Below are positions 1 through 5,760 of a DNA stretch of 10,883 nucleotides, one piece after another. The translations under genes were made by a program, and so were the position numbers. Position 1 is the stretch's first letter. Every line of letters starts with the position of its first letter. The notes under the pieces are model-generated. The model was not told the DNA's origin and did no database searches. It worked only from the letters and a program-made list of their open reading frames with translations. This DNA comes from CAZRDB01 sp964598695. GTDB lineage: Bacteria > Armatimonadota > Zipacnadia > UBA1398. The stretch is from the NCBI GenBank assembly GCA_964598695.1, contig CAZRDB010000172.1, forward strand, positions 1-10,883, given 5' to 3'.

Positions 1-60
1 CGCGAGATGGTCGCGCCCGAGCATGAGGAGGAGCCGGACCCCGCTCCGAGCAGCCGCTAG
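1..60 (+). CDS. C-terminal tail of an unidentified protein (partial)
   Basis: Frame 1 is open from the window edge to a TAG at 58-60 and gives 19 residues ending in an acidic, proline- and serine-rich tail (EHEEEPDPAPSSR). The stop overlaps the stop of the converging zinc-ribbon gene by three bases, as is common in compact genomes. Too little is visible to name a family. With only 60 bases an open frame in GC-rich DNA could be chance, so this is a tentative call. Confidence 0.4.
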   Translation, partial: REMVAPEHEEEPDPAPSSR

Positions 61-353
61 TCGAGGTTCTTGAAGCTGTCGTCGGCGGCGGGCATCGAGG
101 GGCCGTCGCCGGCGATCTTCTTCAGCCCTCCGGAGGTCCGCTCGTAGGCGGTGAAGCCGGCGTCGGCCGCTCGGTCGTAGCTGAACTTGGGCCCCGGGGT
201 GAAGTGGCTCACCCGGCTGATCAAGCGCTTCACCGCGGCGCCGCACTCGGGGCAGGCGCGGAGCGGCCGCGAGCGGATCGTCTGGCGCACCTCGAACACC
301 TCGCGGCAGTGGTCGCATCCGCCCTCGACGGCGCGGTACTCGTACGTCGGCAT
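57..353 (-). CDS. FmdB-family zinc-ribbon protein
   Basis: A 98-residue protein with the classic FmdB-type (CxxC_CxxC) start: MPTYEYR, then CDHC at residues 13-16, FEVRQ at 20-24, ACPECG at 33-38 and a basic RLIS segment at 42-45. The four cysteines (13, 16, 34, 37) should bind one zinc ion. The C-terminal half (about 50-98) is polar and probably disordered, with a conserved-looking HFTPGPKF stretch. The family is named after a putative regulator of a formamidase/amidase gene, but most members have no proven function, so a specific role should not be assumed. The ATG at 353 is the only sensible start because the motif begins at residue 1; its ribosome binding site is weak (GTGAGACG). It lies 56 bases downstream of the HisD-family gene in the same direction and may be the last gene of that operon. 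Confidence 0.9.
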   Translation of the reverse strand: MPTYEYRAVEGGCDHCREVFEVRQTIRSRPLRACPECGAAVKRLISRVSHFTPGPKFSYDRAADAGFTAYERTSGGLKKIAGDGPSMPAADDSFKNLD

Positions 354-409
354 CGTCTCACGCTACCCATCCATCGCGGGCGCTCCCGGCGTCCCGCGTT
401 CGTTCCGGC

Positions 410-1714
410 CTACTGCTCGGTACGGATCGCCACCGACCGGGCGTGCGCGGCCAGGCCTTCGGCCTCGGCGAGCGCAATCGCGTTGGCGGCCTCGCGCGCG
501 AGCGCCTCGCGGCTGAAGTGGAGCAGCGAGGTGCGCTTGAGGAAGCTCTCGACCCCGAGGGGGGAGAGGAACCGGGCCGTTCCCTCGGTCGGCAGCACGT
601 GCGAGGGGCCGGCCACGTAGTCGCCGATCGGCTCGGGCGTGTGGCGGCCGAGGAAGATCGCGCCCGCGTTGGCGATCCGCTCGGAGAGCTGCTCGGCCCC
701 CTCCTCGACCAGGATCTCGAGGTGCTCCGGCGCGATCGCGTCGGCCACGGCGGCGCACTCCTCGAGGTCGTGGCACAGGATCAGGGCCCCACGGTCGGCC
801 AGCGTGCGCCGCGCGGTCTCCGCGGTCGGCAACAGCTCGATCTGGCGCGCGAGCGCGGTCCGGACCTCGTGGAGGTGCTTCTCCGAGGGGGTGCAGAGCA
901 CCGCCGAGGAGTTGTCGCCGTGCTCGGCCTGGCTGAGGAGGTCGGCGGCCACCCACGAGGCCGGCGCCGAGCCGTCGCTCACCACGAGCACGTCACTCGG
1001 CCCGGGGAGCGAGTCGATCCCGACCTGGCCGAAGACCTCCCGCATCGCGAGCATCACGTAGATGCCGCCCGGCCCCACGATCTTGTCGACGCGCGGAACC
1101 GTCGGGGTGCCGTAGGCCAGCGCGGCGATCGCCCACGCGCTGCCGATCCGGAGGACGCGGTCGACTCCCGATTCGCGCGCCGCAAAGAGCACCAGAGGCT
1201 CGACCGTGCCGTCCGGCCGCGAGGGAGTGACCATCACGACCTGCTCGACGCCCGCGACCTTCGCGGGGACGGCGCACATGTAGACCGAGCTGGCGAGCGG
1301 GATCCCGCCCGGGACGTACATGCCGACACGCCGGAGCGGCAGCACGCGCTGGCCGAGCGAGCGATCGCCGCCATGCACCACCCAGGTGCGCGGGACCGAG
1401 CGATGGTGGAACTCGCGGACCGCCTGCACCGCGTGGCGCACCGCCCGGACCTGCTGCTCCGGGATCCCGTCGCACGCGCGGTCGATCTCCTCCTCGCTCA
1501 CCGCGAGACCCTCCGCCGTCGCCTCGGGCCAATCGAACCGGCGGACGTACGCGAGCAGGGCCTCGTCGCCGTCTCGCGCGACCGCCCGGACGATCTCCGC
1601 GACCTCGGCGGCCTGGCGCGCGTACCGCTCGCCGAGGGGCGGCCGGAGCGTCGCGACGATCCGCTCGATCGGCGTCTCGCCCATCCGGAACTCGTGGATG
1701 CGCAGATCTCCCAT
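410..1714 (-). CDS. hisD: Histidinol dehydrogenase family protein with altered NAD-contact residues
   Basis: A 434-residue protein, the usual HisD length. HisD oxidises L-histidinol to histidine in two NAD-dependent, zinc-dependent steps in the cytosol. Visible matches to the family: GMYVPGG (131-137), ALAYGT (198-203), GPSD (238-241), SQAEH (261-265), APEHLE (328-333), GDYVAGPSHVLPT (364-376) and LAAHARSV (421-428). By alignment to E. coli HisD, the zinc ligands Q262, H265, D365 and H424, the acid/base pair E330-H331, and S240, H372 and E419 are all kept. Two of three NAD contacts are not: the usual Gln of GAQA is Trp194 and the usual Asn of GPGN is Gly217; Tyr133 is kept. Start chosen at ATG 1714, which has GGAGG five bases upstream and overlaps the upstream peptidase stop (TGATG); an in-frame ATG at 1726 lies over the Shine-Dalgarno. 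No other his gene is visible. It could be a divergent biosynthetic HisD or a HisD-like enzyme acting on another amino alcohol. Confidence 0.85.
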   Translation of the reverse strand: MGDLRIHEFRMGETPIERIVATLRPPLGERYARQAAEVAEIVRAVARDGDEALLAYVRRFDWPEATAEGLAVSEEEIDRACDGIPEQQVRAVRHAVQAVREFHHRSVPRTWVVHGGDRSLGQRVLPLRRVGMYVPGGIPLASSVYMCAVPAKVAGVEQVVMVTPSRPDGTVEPLVLFAARESGVDRVLRIGSAWAIAALAYGTPTVPRVDKIVGPGGIYVMLAMREVFGQVGIDSLPGPSDVLVVSDGSAPASWVAADLLSQAEHGDNSSAVLCTPSEKHLHEVRTALARQIELLPTAETARRTLADRGALILCHDLEECAAVADAIAPEHLEILVEEGAEQLSERIANAGAIFLGRHTPEPIGDYVAGPSHVLPTEGTARFLSPLGVESFLKRTSLLHFSREALAREAANAIALAEAEGLAAHARSVAIRTEQ

Positions 1715-2799
1715 CAGGGCCTCCATCCGGGCTCGCTGAGCGCCGGCGGCCTCGGGGCGTGAGACAGCAGCTCGGAGCCGGTCTCCGTCACGACCAGCAG
1801 GTCCTCGATCCGCACCCCGCCCAGGCCCTCGATGTAGATCCCGGGCTCGATCGAGACCACGTTGCCGGCGGCGAGATCGTACCCCGGCCGGACGTGGGGC
1901 GGGTCCTTCGCCAGACCCAACCCGTGGCCCAGCCCGTGGCCGAACTGCTCGCCGTAGCCTCCATCCTCGATGATACGCCGGGCGGCGCGGTCGACCTCGG
2001 CGCCCGTCTTGCCGGGGCCGAGCGCGGCGCAGCCCGCACGCTGAGCCTCGAGCACCAGCTCGTAGATCCGCCGCTGCCGCTCGGTCGCGGGGCCGAGCAC
2101 GACCGTTCGGGTGAGGTCGGACTGGTAGCCCTCGACCACACAACCGAAGTCGACCTTCACGAGGTCGCCCTCGGCGAGAGGGCGACGGCCCGAGGCGTGG
2201 TGCGGGAAGGCGGAGTTTGGCCCGCCCGCGACGATCGGGGGGAAGGCCGAGGCATCGGCGCCCAGCTCGATCTGAAGCGTGATGAGTCGCTGGGCGAGCA
2301 CGATCTCGAGGGCGCCGGGCCGCAGCTCGGGCTGGATCTCCTCCCACGCGCGGTCGGTGATCTCGCAGGCGCGGCCGATCAGCGCCAGCTCGTCGGGATC
2401 CTTGAGCGCGCGCAGCGGGTCGAGCAGCCCCTCGACCGGGCGGAGATCGGCGGCCGGCGCCTGCCGCCGCCACTGCTCGTGGCGGCTGACCGCCACTCCC
2501 TCCGCATCAAAGAGCACCGCGCCCGTCGGCAGGAGCGCCGCGAGCGCGTCGGGGACCAGCTCGGCCCCCTGCGTGCCGATCCGGACCGAGAGGCCCTCGA
2601 ACGCGCCCTCACGCGCCTGGAGTGCGTAGCGGCCGTCGGTGACGAGGCAGGCCACGTCCTCGGTGACGAGCAGGTCGCCGAACGAGCCGGCGAAGCCCGT
2701 CAAGTAGCGGATGCTGTCGCGGCGTGTGACGATGGCGCCGGCCGCGCCGCGCGCGGCGATCGCGGCGCGCAGGCGGCTGAGTCGACCCGGGTAGTCCAT
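1714..2799 (-). CDS. M24 family Xaa-Pro-type metallopeptidase, second tandem copy, catalytic His missing
   Basis: A 361-residue protein of the M24B (Xaa-Pro dipeptidase/aminopeptidase) family, close in size to B. subtilis YqhT. The creatinase-type N-terminal domain (about 1-130) has the marker RYLTGF (31-36). The pita-bread domain (about 135-345) carries all five dimetal ligands: D217 (VDFG), D228 (SDLTR), H292 (GHGLGH), E318 (IEPG) and E332 (RIED), plus the HH pair at 200-201. The motif that follows the GHG, normally L-x-V-H-[DE], reads LAKDPPHV here, so the catalytic-site histidine equivalent to His361 of E. coli PepP is replaced or deleted. The protein may therefore be weakly active, have shifted specificity, or use His302 instead; this is inference. 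The ATG at 2799 fits the family N-terminus; its ribosome binding site is poor (GGAACGGACC). It lies 29 bases after its paralog and overlaps the HisD-family start by one base, which suggests translational coupling. Confidence 0.88.
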   Translation of the reverse strand: MDYPGRLSRLRAAIAARGAAGAIVTRRDSIRYLTGFAGSFGDLLVTEDVACLVTDGRYALQAREGAFEGLSVRIGTQGAELVPDALAALLPTGAVLFDAEGVAVSRHEQWRRQAPAADLRPVEGLLDPLRALKDPDELALIGRACEITDRAWEEIQPELRPGALEIVLAQRLITLQIELGADASAFPPIVAGGPNSAFPHHASGRRPLAEGDLVKVDFGCVVEGYQSDLTRTVVLGPATERQRRIYELVLEAQRAGCAALGPGKTGAEVDRAARRIIEDGGYGEQFGHGLGHGLGLAKDPPHVRPGYDLAAGNVVSIEPGIYIEGLGGVRIEDLLVVTETGSELLSHAPRPPALSEPGWRP

Positions 2800-2828
2800 G
2801 GTGGTGGTCCGTTCCGTCGCGCGGCGCC

Positions 2829-3893
2829 TCAGGCGCCCGGCTGCTGGAGGGTCTCCGGCTTGCTGCAGACCGTCAGGATCTCGTGGCCGACCTCGGTGAC
2901 CAGCACGGTGTCCTCGATCCGCACGCCGCCCAGGCCCTCGATGTAGACTCCGGGCTCGATGGTGACGACATGGCCCGGGGCCAGCGTGGTGCCCTTGCCG
3001 ACGCCCGGGGCGTCGTGGACCCGCAGGCCCACGCCGTGTCCGAGACCGTGGGGGATCTTGGGGAACCCGGCTTCCTCGATGACCTTGTTCGCGAGATCGG
3101 CGACCGCGCCGCCGTCGACGCCCGGGCCGAGCATCGCCACCGCCCGCGTCTGGGCCTCGTAGACGGCCGCGTAGATCGCGCGCTGCTTGTCGGTCGGCTC
3201 GCCCACGACGACGGTCCGGGTGATGTCGGCATGGTAGCCGCGGTACGTGGCGCCGAAGTCGCACTTCAGCAAATCGCCCTCCCGGAGCACACGATCGGTC
3301 GGCGCGTGGTGGGGGATCGCCGAGTTCGGCCCGCCGGCGACGATGGAGTCGAACGCGAGGCCGGAGCCCCCGGCCTCACGGAGGATCACCTCGAGGCGCG
3401 ACGCCAGCTCCTCCTCGGTCCGACCGGGCTCGACCTCGCGCCGGAACCGCTCCCATCCCTCGGCGGTGATCCGGCAGGCCTCGCGGAGCAGGGCGACCTC
3501 GTCCTTGTCCTTGACCGCCCGCAGTGGCTCGACCAGGTTCTGCTCCGGAGCGAGGCTCGCGCGCTTGGCGCCGTGGGTGATCGCCTTGAGCGTCGAGGCG
3601 GTGATCGCGCCCTCCTCGTAGACGACCATCGGCCGGCCGGGCAGGTCGTTGATCGCCTCGGTGGCCGACTTGCCCTCGACCGGGCAGACCCCGCGGGCGA
3701 CCTGCTTGGCCTTGATGATGTAGCGGTTGTCGGTCAGGAGGTAGGCGTAGCCCTGCCCCAACACCAGGGTGCCGTTGCTTCCGTCGAAGCCGGTCAGGTA
3801 GCGCACGTTCTCGCGCGTGGTGATGAGCGCCCCGTCGGCGCCCAGCTCTGCCAGACGGCTCCGCAGCCGCGCGATTCTCAGCATGGTGTTCAC
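2829..3893 (-). CDS. M24 family Xaa-Pro-type metallopeptidase, first tandem copy, complete active site
   Basis: A 354-residue M24B peptidase expected to cleave the bond before proline in short peptides in the cytosol, using two Mn or Co ions. The creatinase-type N-terminal domain (about 1-125) has RYLTGF at 31-36. The catalytic domain has D212 (CDFG), D223 (ADITR), H286 (GHGLGH-type, here HGLGHG), E313 (IEPG) and E327 (RIED) as metal ligands, with HH at 195-196 and the catalytic VHD at 292-294. It shares many blocks with the downstream gene (AGGPNSA, TRTVV, YIEGLGGVRIED), so the two arose by duplication. The GTG at 3893 is called because GGGAGG lies 13 bases upstream; the ATG at 3884 (three codons in) is an alternative but is further still from that site. 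Dipeptidase versus aminopeptidase cannot be decided from sequence alone. There is no signal peptide. Confidence 0.92.
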   Translation of the reverse strand: MNTMLRIARLRSRLAELGADGALITTRENVRYLTGFDGSNGTLVLGQGYAYLLTDNRYIIKAKQVARGVCPVEGKSATEAINDLPGRPMVVYEEGAITASTLKAITHGAKRASLAPEQNLVEPLRAVKDKDEVALLREACRITAEGWERFRREVEPGRTEEELASRLEVILREAGGSGLAFDSIVAGGPNSAIPHHAPTDRVLREGDLLKCDFGATYRGYHADITRTVVVGEPTDKQRAIYAAVYEAQTRAVAMLGPGVDGGAVADLANKVIEEAGFPKIPHGLGHGVGLRVHDAPGVGKGTTLAPGHVVTIEPGVYIEGLGGVRIEDTVLVTEVGHEILTVCSKPETLQQPGA

Positions 3894-3960
3894 GGTGTCG
3901 ATCCCGCCTCCCGGTTGGGCCCGTTCCCTCGCTTCCGCTGTTGCGAACGGCCGCGTCAGC

Positions 3961-4944
3961 CTACTCGGTCACGCGGATCAGCGGGAAGGTGGCGTGGAAC
4001 TGCCCGGTGCCCTCGGGCGCGTCGCGCGGCGTGAGCACCACGGCCACATAGTACCATCCCGCGCCCTTGAACCAGGGGATCTTCACGCGAAAGACCGACT
4101 TGTCGGCATCCATCTCGACCTCGCCCTGCCCCCGGTCGGGCAGGTAGTAGTGGCCGTCGGGGAGGATCGGCCGGAGGATCTTCCGCTCCTTGGGGGGGCC
4201 GTAGACGTGGCGCGAGGCACACTCCTCGGCGGAGATCGGCTGGGGCTCCGGCTCGTAGTACACCAGGACGAACTCGGCACGGTACTTCTCGGGATCGAGC
4301 ACGCCGCCCGTGACGGTGACGCTCTCGGTACGGTGGACCTCGGTCGGCAGCTCGGGCGCGATCTCCACGTAGCGGCAGAGGAACTCCTGGGCGTAGCGCA
4401 GCCGCGTGCCCTCCTCCGAGATCGCGAGCCCGATGCCGAGGTGCGTGTTGTGCGGATCAAGGATGGTGCGACGATGGCCGTCGGCCGGCGGCTTCTCGGC
4501 CAGCATCTGGTCCTGGAAGCTGTGGAGCTGCTCGAGCACCAGCTCCTCGGTCCATCGGTAGGTGGGGCCCGTCCAGTACCAGGCGCACGAGTTCTCGGCG
4601 ACCCAGTCGACGCCACCGGCGAGGCCCCAGCGGCCGAAGGGGGAGATCCCGTCCAGCGTGTAGTGGTTGATCGTGTTGTTCTCGAGCGCCTCGGCGGTGA
4701 AGAGATCGGCCACCAGCTCGGCCCGCTCATCGAACTCCACGGGCCCCAGCCCCTCGTGGGCACGGTCCTCGTTCACGCGCTCGAGCATGGTCTGCTTGAT
4801 GGCGTCGATCCGCTCCTCCGAGAACGGCCCGCGCGGGATCGCGGGGCGGTCCGTCGGGGCTGCGGGCTGGCTCTGGACGGCGGACCAAGCGACCGCGGCC
4901 AGCGCGACCGGCAGGAGCAGCAGCAGGGGGAGTGCGCTTCTCAC
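3961..4944 (-). CDS. Secreted CAP-domain (SCP/PR1-like) protein
   Basis: A 327-residue exported protein. Residues 1-25 form a signal peptide (basic start, then LPLLLLLPVALAAVAW) with cleavage probably near SAVQSQ. The CAP domain spans about 45-195 and shows the family's ordered landmarks: ERVNEDRAHEGLGP (55-68), INHYTLDGISPFGRWG (92-107) with H94, VAENS (115-119) with E117, and GHRRTILDP (156-164) with H157, followed by HLGIGLA. These His and Glu residues match the CAP cavity positions. A C-terminal region (about 200-327) is rich in beta-type segments (GWYYVAVVL near 296-304) and may be a second, all-beta domain that I do not recognise. Bacterial CAP proteins are extracytoplasmic and of mostly unknown function; some bind lipid or act as proteases. 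The GTG at 4944 is chosen because it begins the signal peptide and has GAGAGGAA 10 bases upstream; no ATG fits. It heads the minus-strand gene row. Confidence 0.85.
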   Translation of the reverse strand: MRSALPLLLLLPVALAAVAWSAVQSQPAAPTDRPAIPRGPFSEERIDAIKQTMLERVNEDRAHEGLGPVEFDERAELVADLFTAEALENNTINHYTLDGISPFGRWGLAGGVDWVAENSCAWYWTGPTYRWTEELVLEQLHSFQDQMLAEKPPADGHRRTILDPHNTHLGIGLAISEEGTRLRYAQEFLCRYVEIAPELPTEVHRTESVTVTGGVLDPEKYRAEFVLVYYEPEPQPISAEECASRHVYGPPKERKILRPILPDGHYYLPDRGQGEVEMDADKSVFRVKIPWFKGAGWYYVAVVLTPRDAPEGTGQFHATFPLIRVTE

Positions 4945-5053
4945 GGGAGCACGGTTCCTCTCTGTCCCAAGGGGGTTGTTCCCGATTTCGCCCTGGCCTA
5001 CCCGTTCCCTCCCGCGGCGCCGCGAGACCCTTTCCCATGAATCGAAAACATCC

Positions 5054-5082
5054 TTGACAGTAAGGGACTCATGGTTTATGCT
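5054..5082 (+). promoter_or_regulatory. Sigma-70-type promoter of hsp20
   Basis: A perfect -35 box TTGACA (5054-5059), a 17-base spacer and a -10 box TATGCT (5077-5082, four of six consensus bases). It is the most AT-rich patch in the surrounding GC-rich DNA and lies about 70 bases before the hsp20 start. Transcription would begin near 5089. No CIRCE (HrcA) or HAIR (HspR) element is visible. Confidence 0.75.
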
Positions 5083-5098
5083 TCGGACCAGTAACCAT
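5071..5098. promoter_or_regulatory. Inverted repeat overlapping the hsp20 -10 box (possible operator)
   Basis: ATGGTT (5071-5076) and AACCAT (5093-5098) form a six-base inverted repeat with a 16-base centre that contains the -10 box and the likely transcription start. The position suits a repressor site, but six-base arms are short and no known regulator consensus is matched. Confidence 0.3.
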
Positions 5099-5102
5099 AG
5101 GC

Positions 5103-5126
5103 ACGGCCCGCAAGGGCAACGGCCGT
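5103..5126 (+). other. Predicted hairpin in the hsp20 5' leader
   Basis: ACGGCC (5103-5108) can pair with GGCCGT (5121-5126) around a 12-base loop. An overlapping alternative pairs CGGAC (5084-5088) with GTCCG (5125-5129). The ribosome binding site (5140-5148) is outside both stems, so this is not a recognisable ROSE or fourU RNA thermometer. It may only affect mRNA stability. Confidence 0.3.
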
Positions 5127-5151
5127 CCGATCGAAAGGGAAGGTGGAGAAC

Positions 5152-5589
5152 ATGAGTCAGCTCATCAGGATCAACCGCAAGGACCCCTTCTCGCTCCTTC
5201 GGCGGGAGGTCGACTCGCTGCTGGACGGGATGACGCACTGGGGGAGCGAGGGGCATCTCATGTCGGGAACCTGGTTCCCTCTCGACCTCGTGGAGACGCC
5301 CGAGGGCTACGAGGTCAGCGCCGAAGTCGCGGGGGTCGAGCGGGATGCCGTGGAGATCTCGCTCGACAGCAACGTGTTGAGCATCCGCGTGGTCAAGTCG
5401 CCGCCCCCACCCGTCGAGGGCCAGTCGGTGCATCTGCGCGAGCGCGTCTACGGCGAGTTCAGCCGCTCCGTCTCGCTGCCTCGGGATGTCGACACGAGCG
5501 AGGTTAAGGCCGGCTACAGCGACGGTCTGCTCGTCGTTCGGATCCCGAAGTCGCAGGACAGCAAGCCCAAGCGGATCGCGATCGAGTAG
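5152..5589 (+). CDS. Hsp20 family small heat-shock protein
   Basis: A 145-residue alpha-crystallin-type chaperone that should bind unfolding proteins in the cytosol without ATP and form large oligomers. The alpha-crystallin domain runs from about residue 42 (FPLDLVETPEGYEV) to about 132, with AEVAGVERDAVEISLD in the middle, the usual ERVYGEFSRSVSLP strand block (97-110) and DGLLVVRIPK (124-133). The tail ends in the I-x-I anchor (I142-A-I144) used for oligomer contacts. The length is typical. ATG 5152 is preferred, with AAGGTGGAG just before it; an in-frame GTG at 5143 would add three residues and overlaps that ribosome binding site. The gene stands alone between its own promoter (5054-5082) and a terminator (5620-5648), so it is probably a single-gene transcript induced by stress. 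Confidence 0.95.
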   Translation: MSQLIRINRKDPFSLLRREVDSLLDGMTHWGSEGHLMSGTWFPLDLVETPEGYEVSAEVAGVERDAVEISLDSNVLSIRVVKSPPPPVEGQSVHLRERVYGEFSRSVSLPRDVDTSEVKAGYSDGLLVVRIPKSQDSKPKRIAIE

Positions 5590-5601
5590 CCTCGAACGCC
5601 G

Positions 5602-5613
5602 AACGGGGTAACA
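5602..5613 (+). repeat. 12-base direct repeat, copy 1
   Basis: AACGGGGTAACA occurs here, just after the hsp20 stop, and again at 5690-5701. The context is similar too (CGAACGGGG versus CGAAACGGGG). The copies are 88 bases apart and flank the terminator, within one intergenic region. They could be paired binding sites or the trace of a small duplication. Confidence 0.45.
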
Positions 5614-5619
5614 TGGTGA

Positions 5620-5648
5620 GGGAGGGCCGGGCGACGCTCGGCCCTCCC
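5620..5648 (+). terminator. Rho-independent terminator of hsp20
   Basis: GGGAGGGCCG (5620-5629) pairs perfectly with CGGCCCTCCC (5639-5648), and the stem can be extended inward by about three pairs around a GAC loop. It is followed by TTTCT and lies about 30 bases after the hsp20 stop. Confidence 0.85.
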
Positions 5649-5689
5649 TTTCTGGTGTGGCACAATGCCGGCGGAGGATTCCCGCGCGA

Positions 5690-5701
5690 AACGGGGTAAC
5701 A
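5690..5701 (+). repeat. 12-base direct repeat, copy 2
   Basis: Second copy of AACGGGGTAACA (first at 5602-5613). It lies about 60 bases upstream of the start of the USP-like gene, where an upstream regulatory site could sit. Confidence 0.45.
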
Positions 5702-5760
5702 ACGCGCAGTTGCGGGGAGCGTCCGGGCACGGCGCCCGCACGAACGAGAGGCAGATCGGC

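Noticed and set aside
410..2473. A peptidase-HisD fusion protein suggested by one long open frame
   Set aside because: Above 1726 the frame is an Arg/Gly-rich shadow of the second M24 gene. The HisD family N-terminus begins at 1714 with a good ribosome binding site and a stop/start overlap.
1714..3264. Extending the second M24 peptidase upstream into the first one's gene
   Set aside because: The extra residues are low-complexity shadow sequence; the M24 N-terminal domain begins at the ATG at 2799.
5013..5024. Perfect 12-base palindrome CGCGGCGCCGCG upstream of the CAP gene
   Set aside because: All-GC palindromes of this length are expected by chance several times in 10 kb of such DNA, and no second copy was seen.
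443..5040. Long plus-strand open frames (443-1762, 1759-2946, 2883-4034, 3817-5040)
   Set aside because: They lie antisense to well-supported genes (HisD-like, both M24 peptidases, CAP protein). Their products are Arg/Gly/Asp-rich with no domain, as expected of GC-rich shadow frames.
4945..5053. Minus-strand promoter for the CAP-protein operon
   Set aside because: A promoter is expected here, but no -35/-10 pair of acceptable quality could be picked out on this strand.
5665..5760. Start of the USP-like protein at ATG 5665
   Set aside because: There is no ribosome binding site there, and the added 32 residues are polar and unlike the fold. ATG 5761 has GAGAGG upstream and begins with a beta strand.
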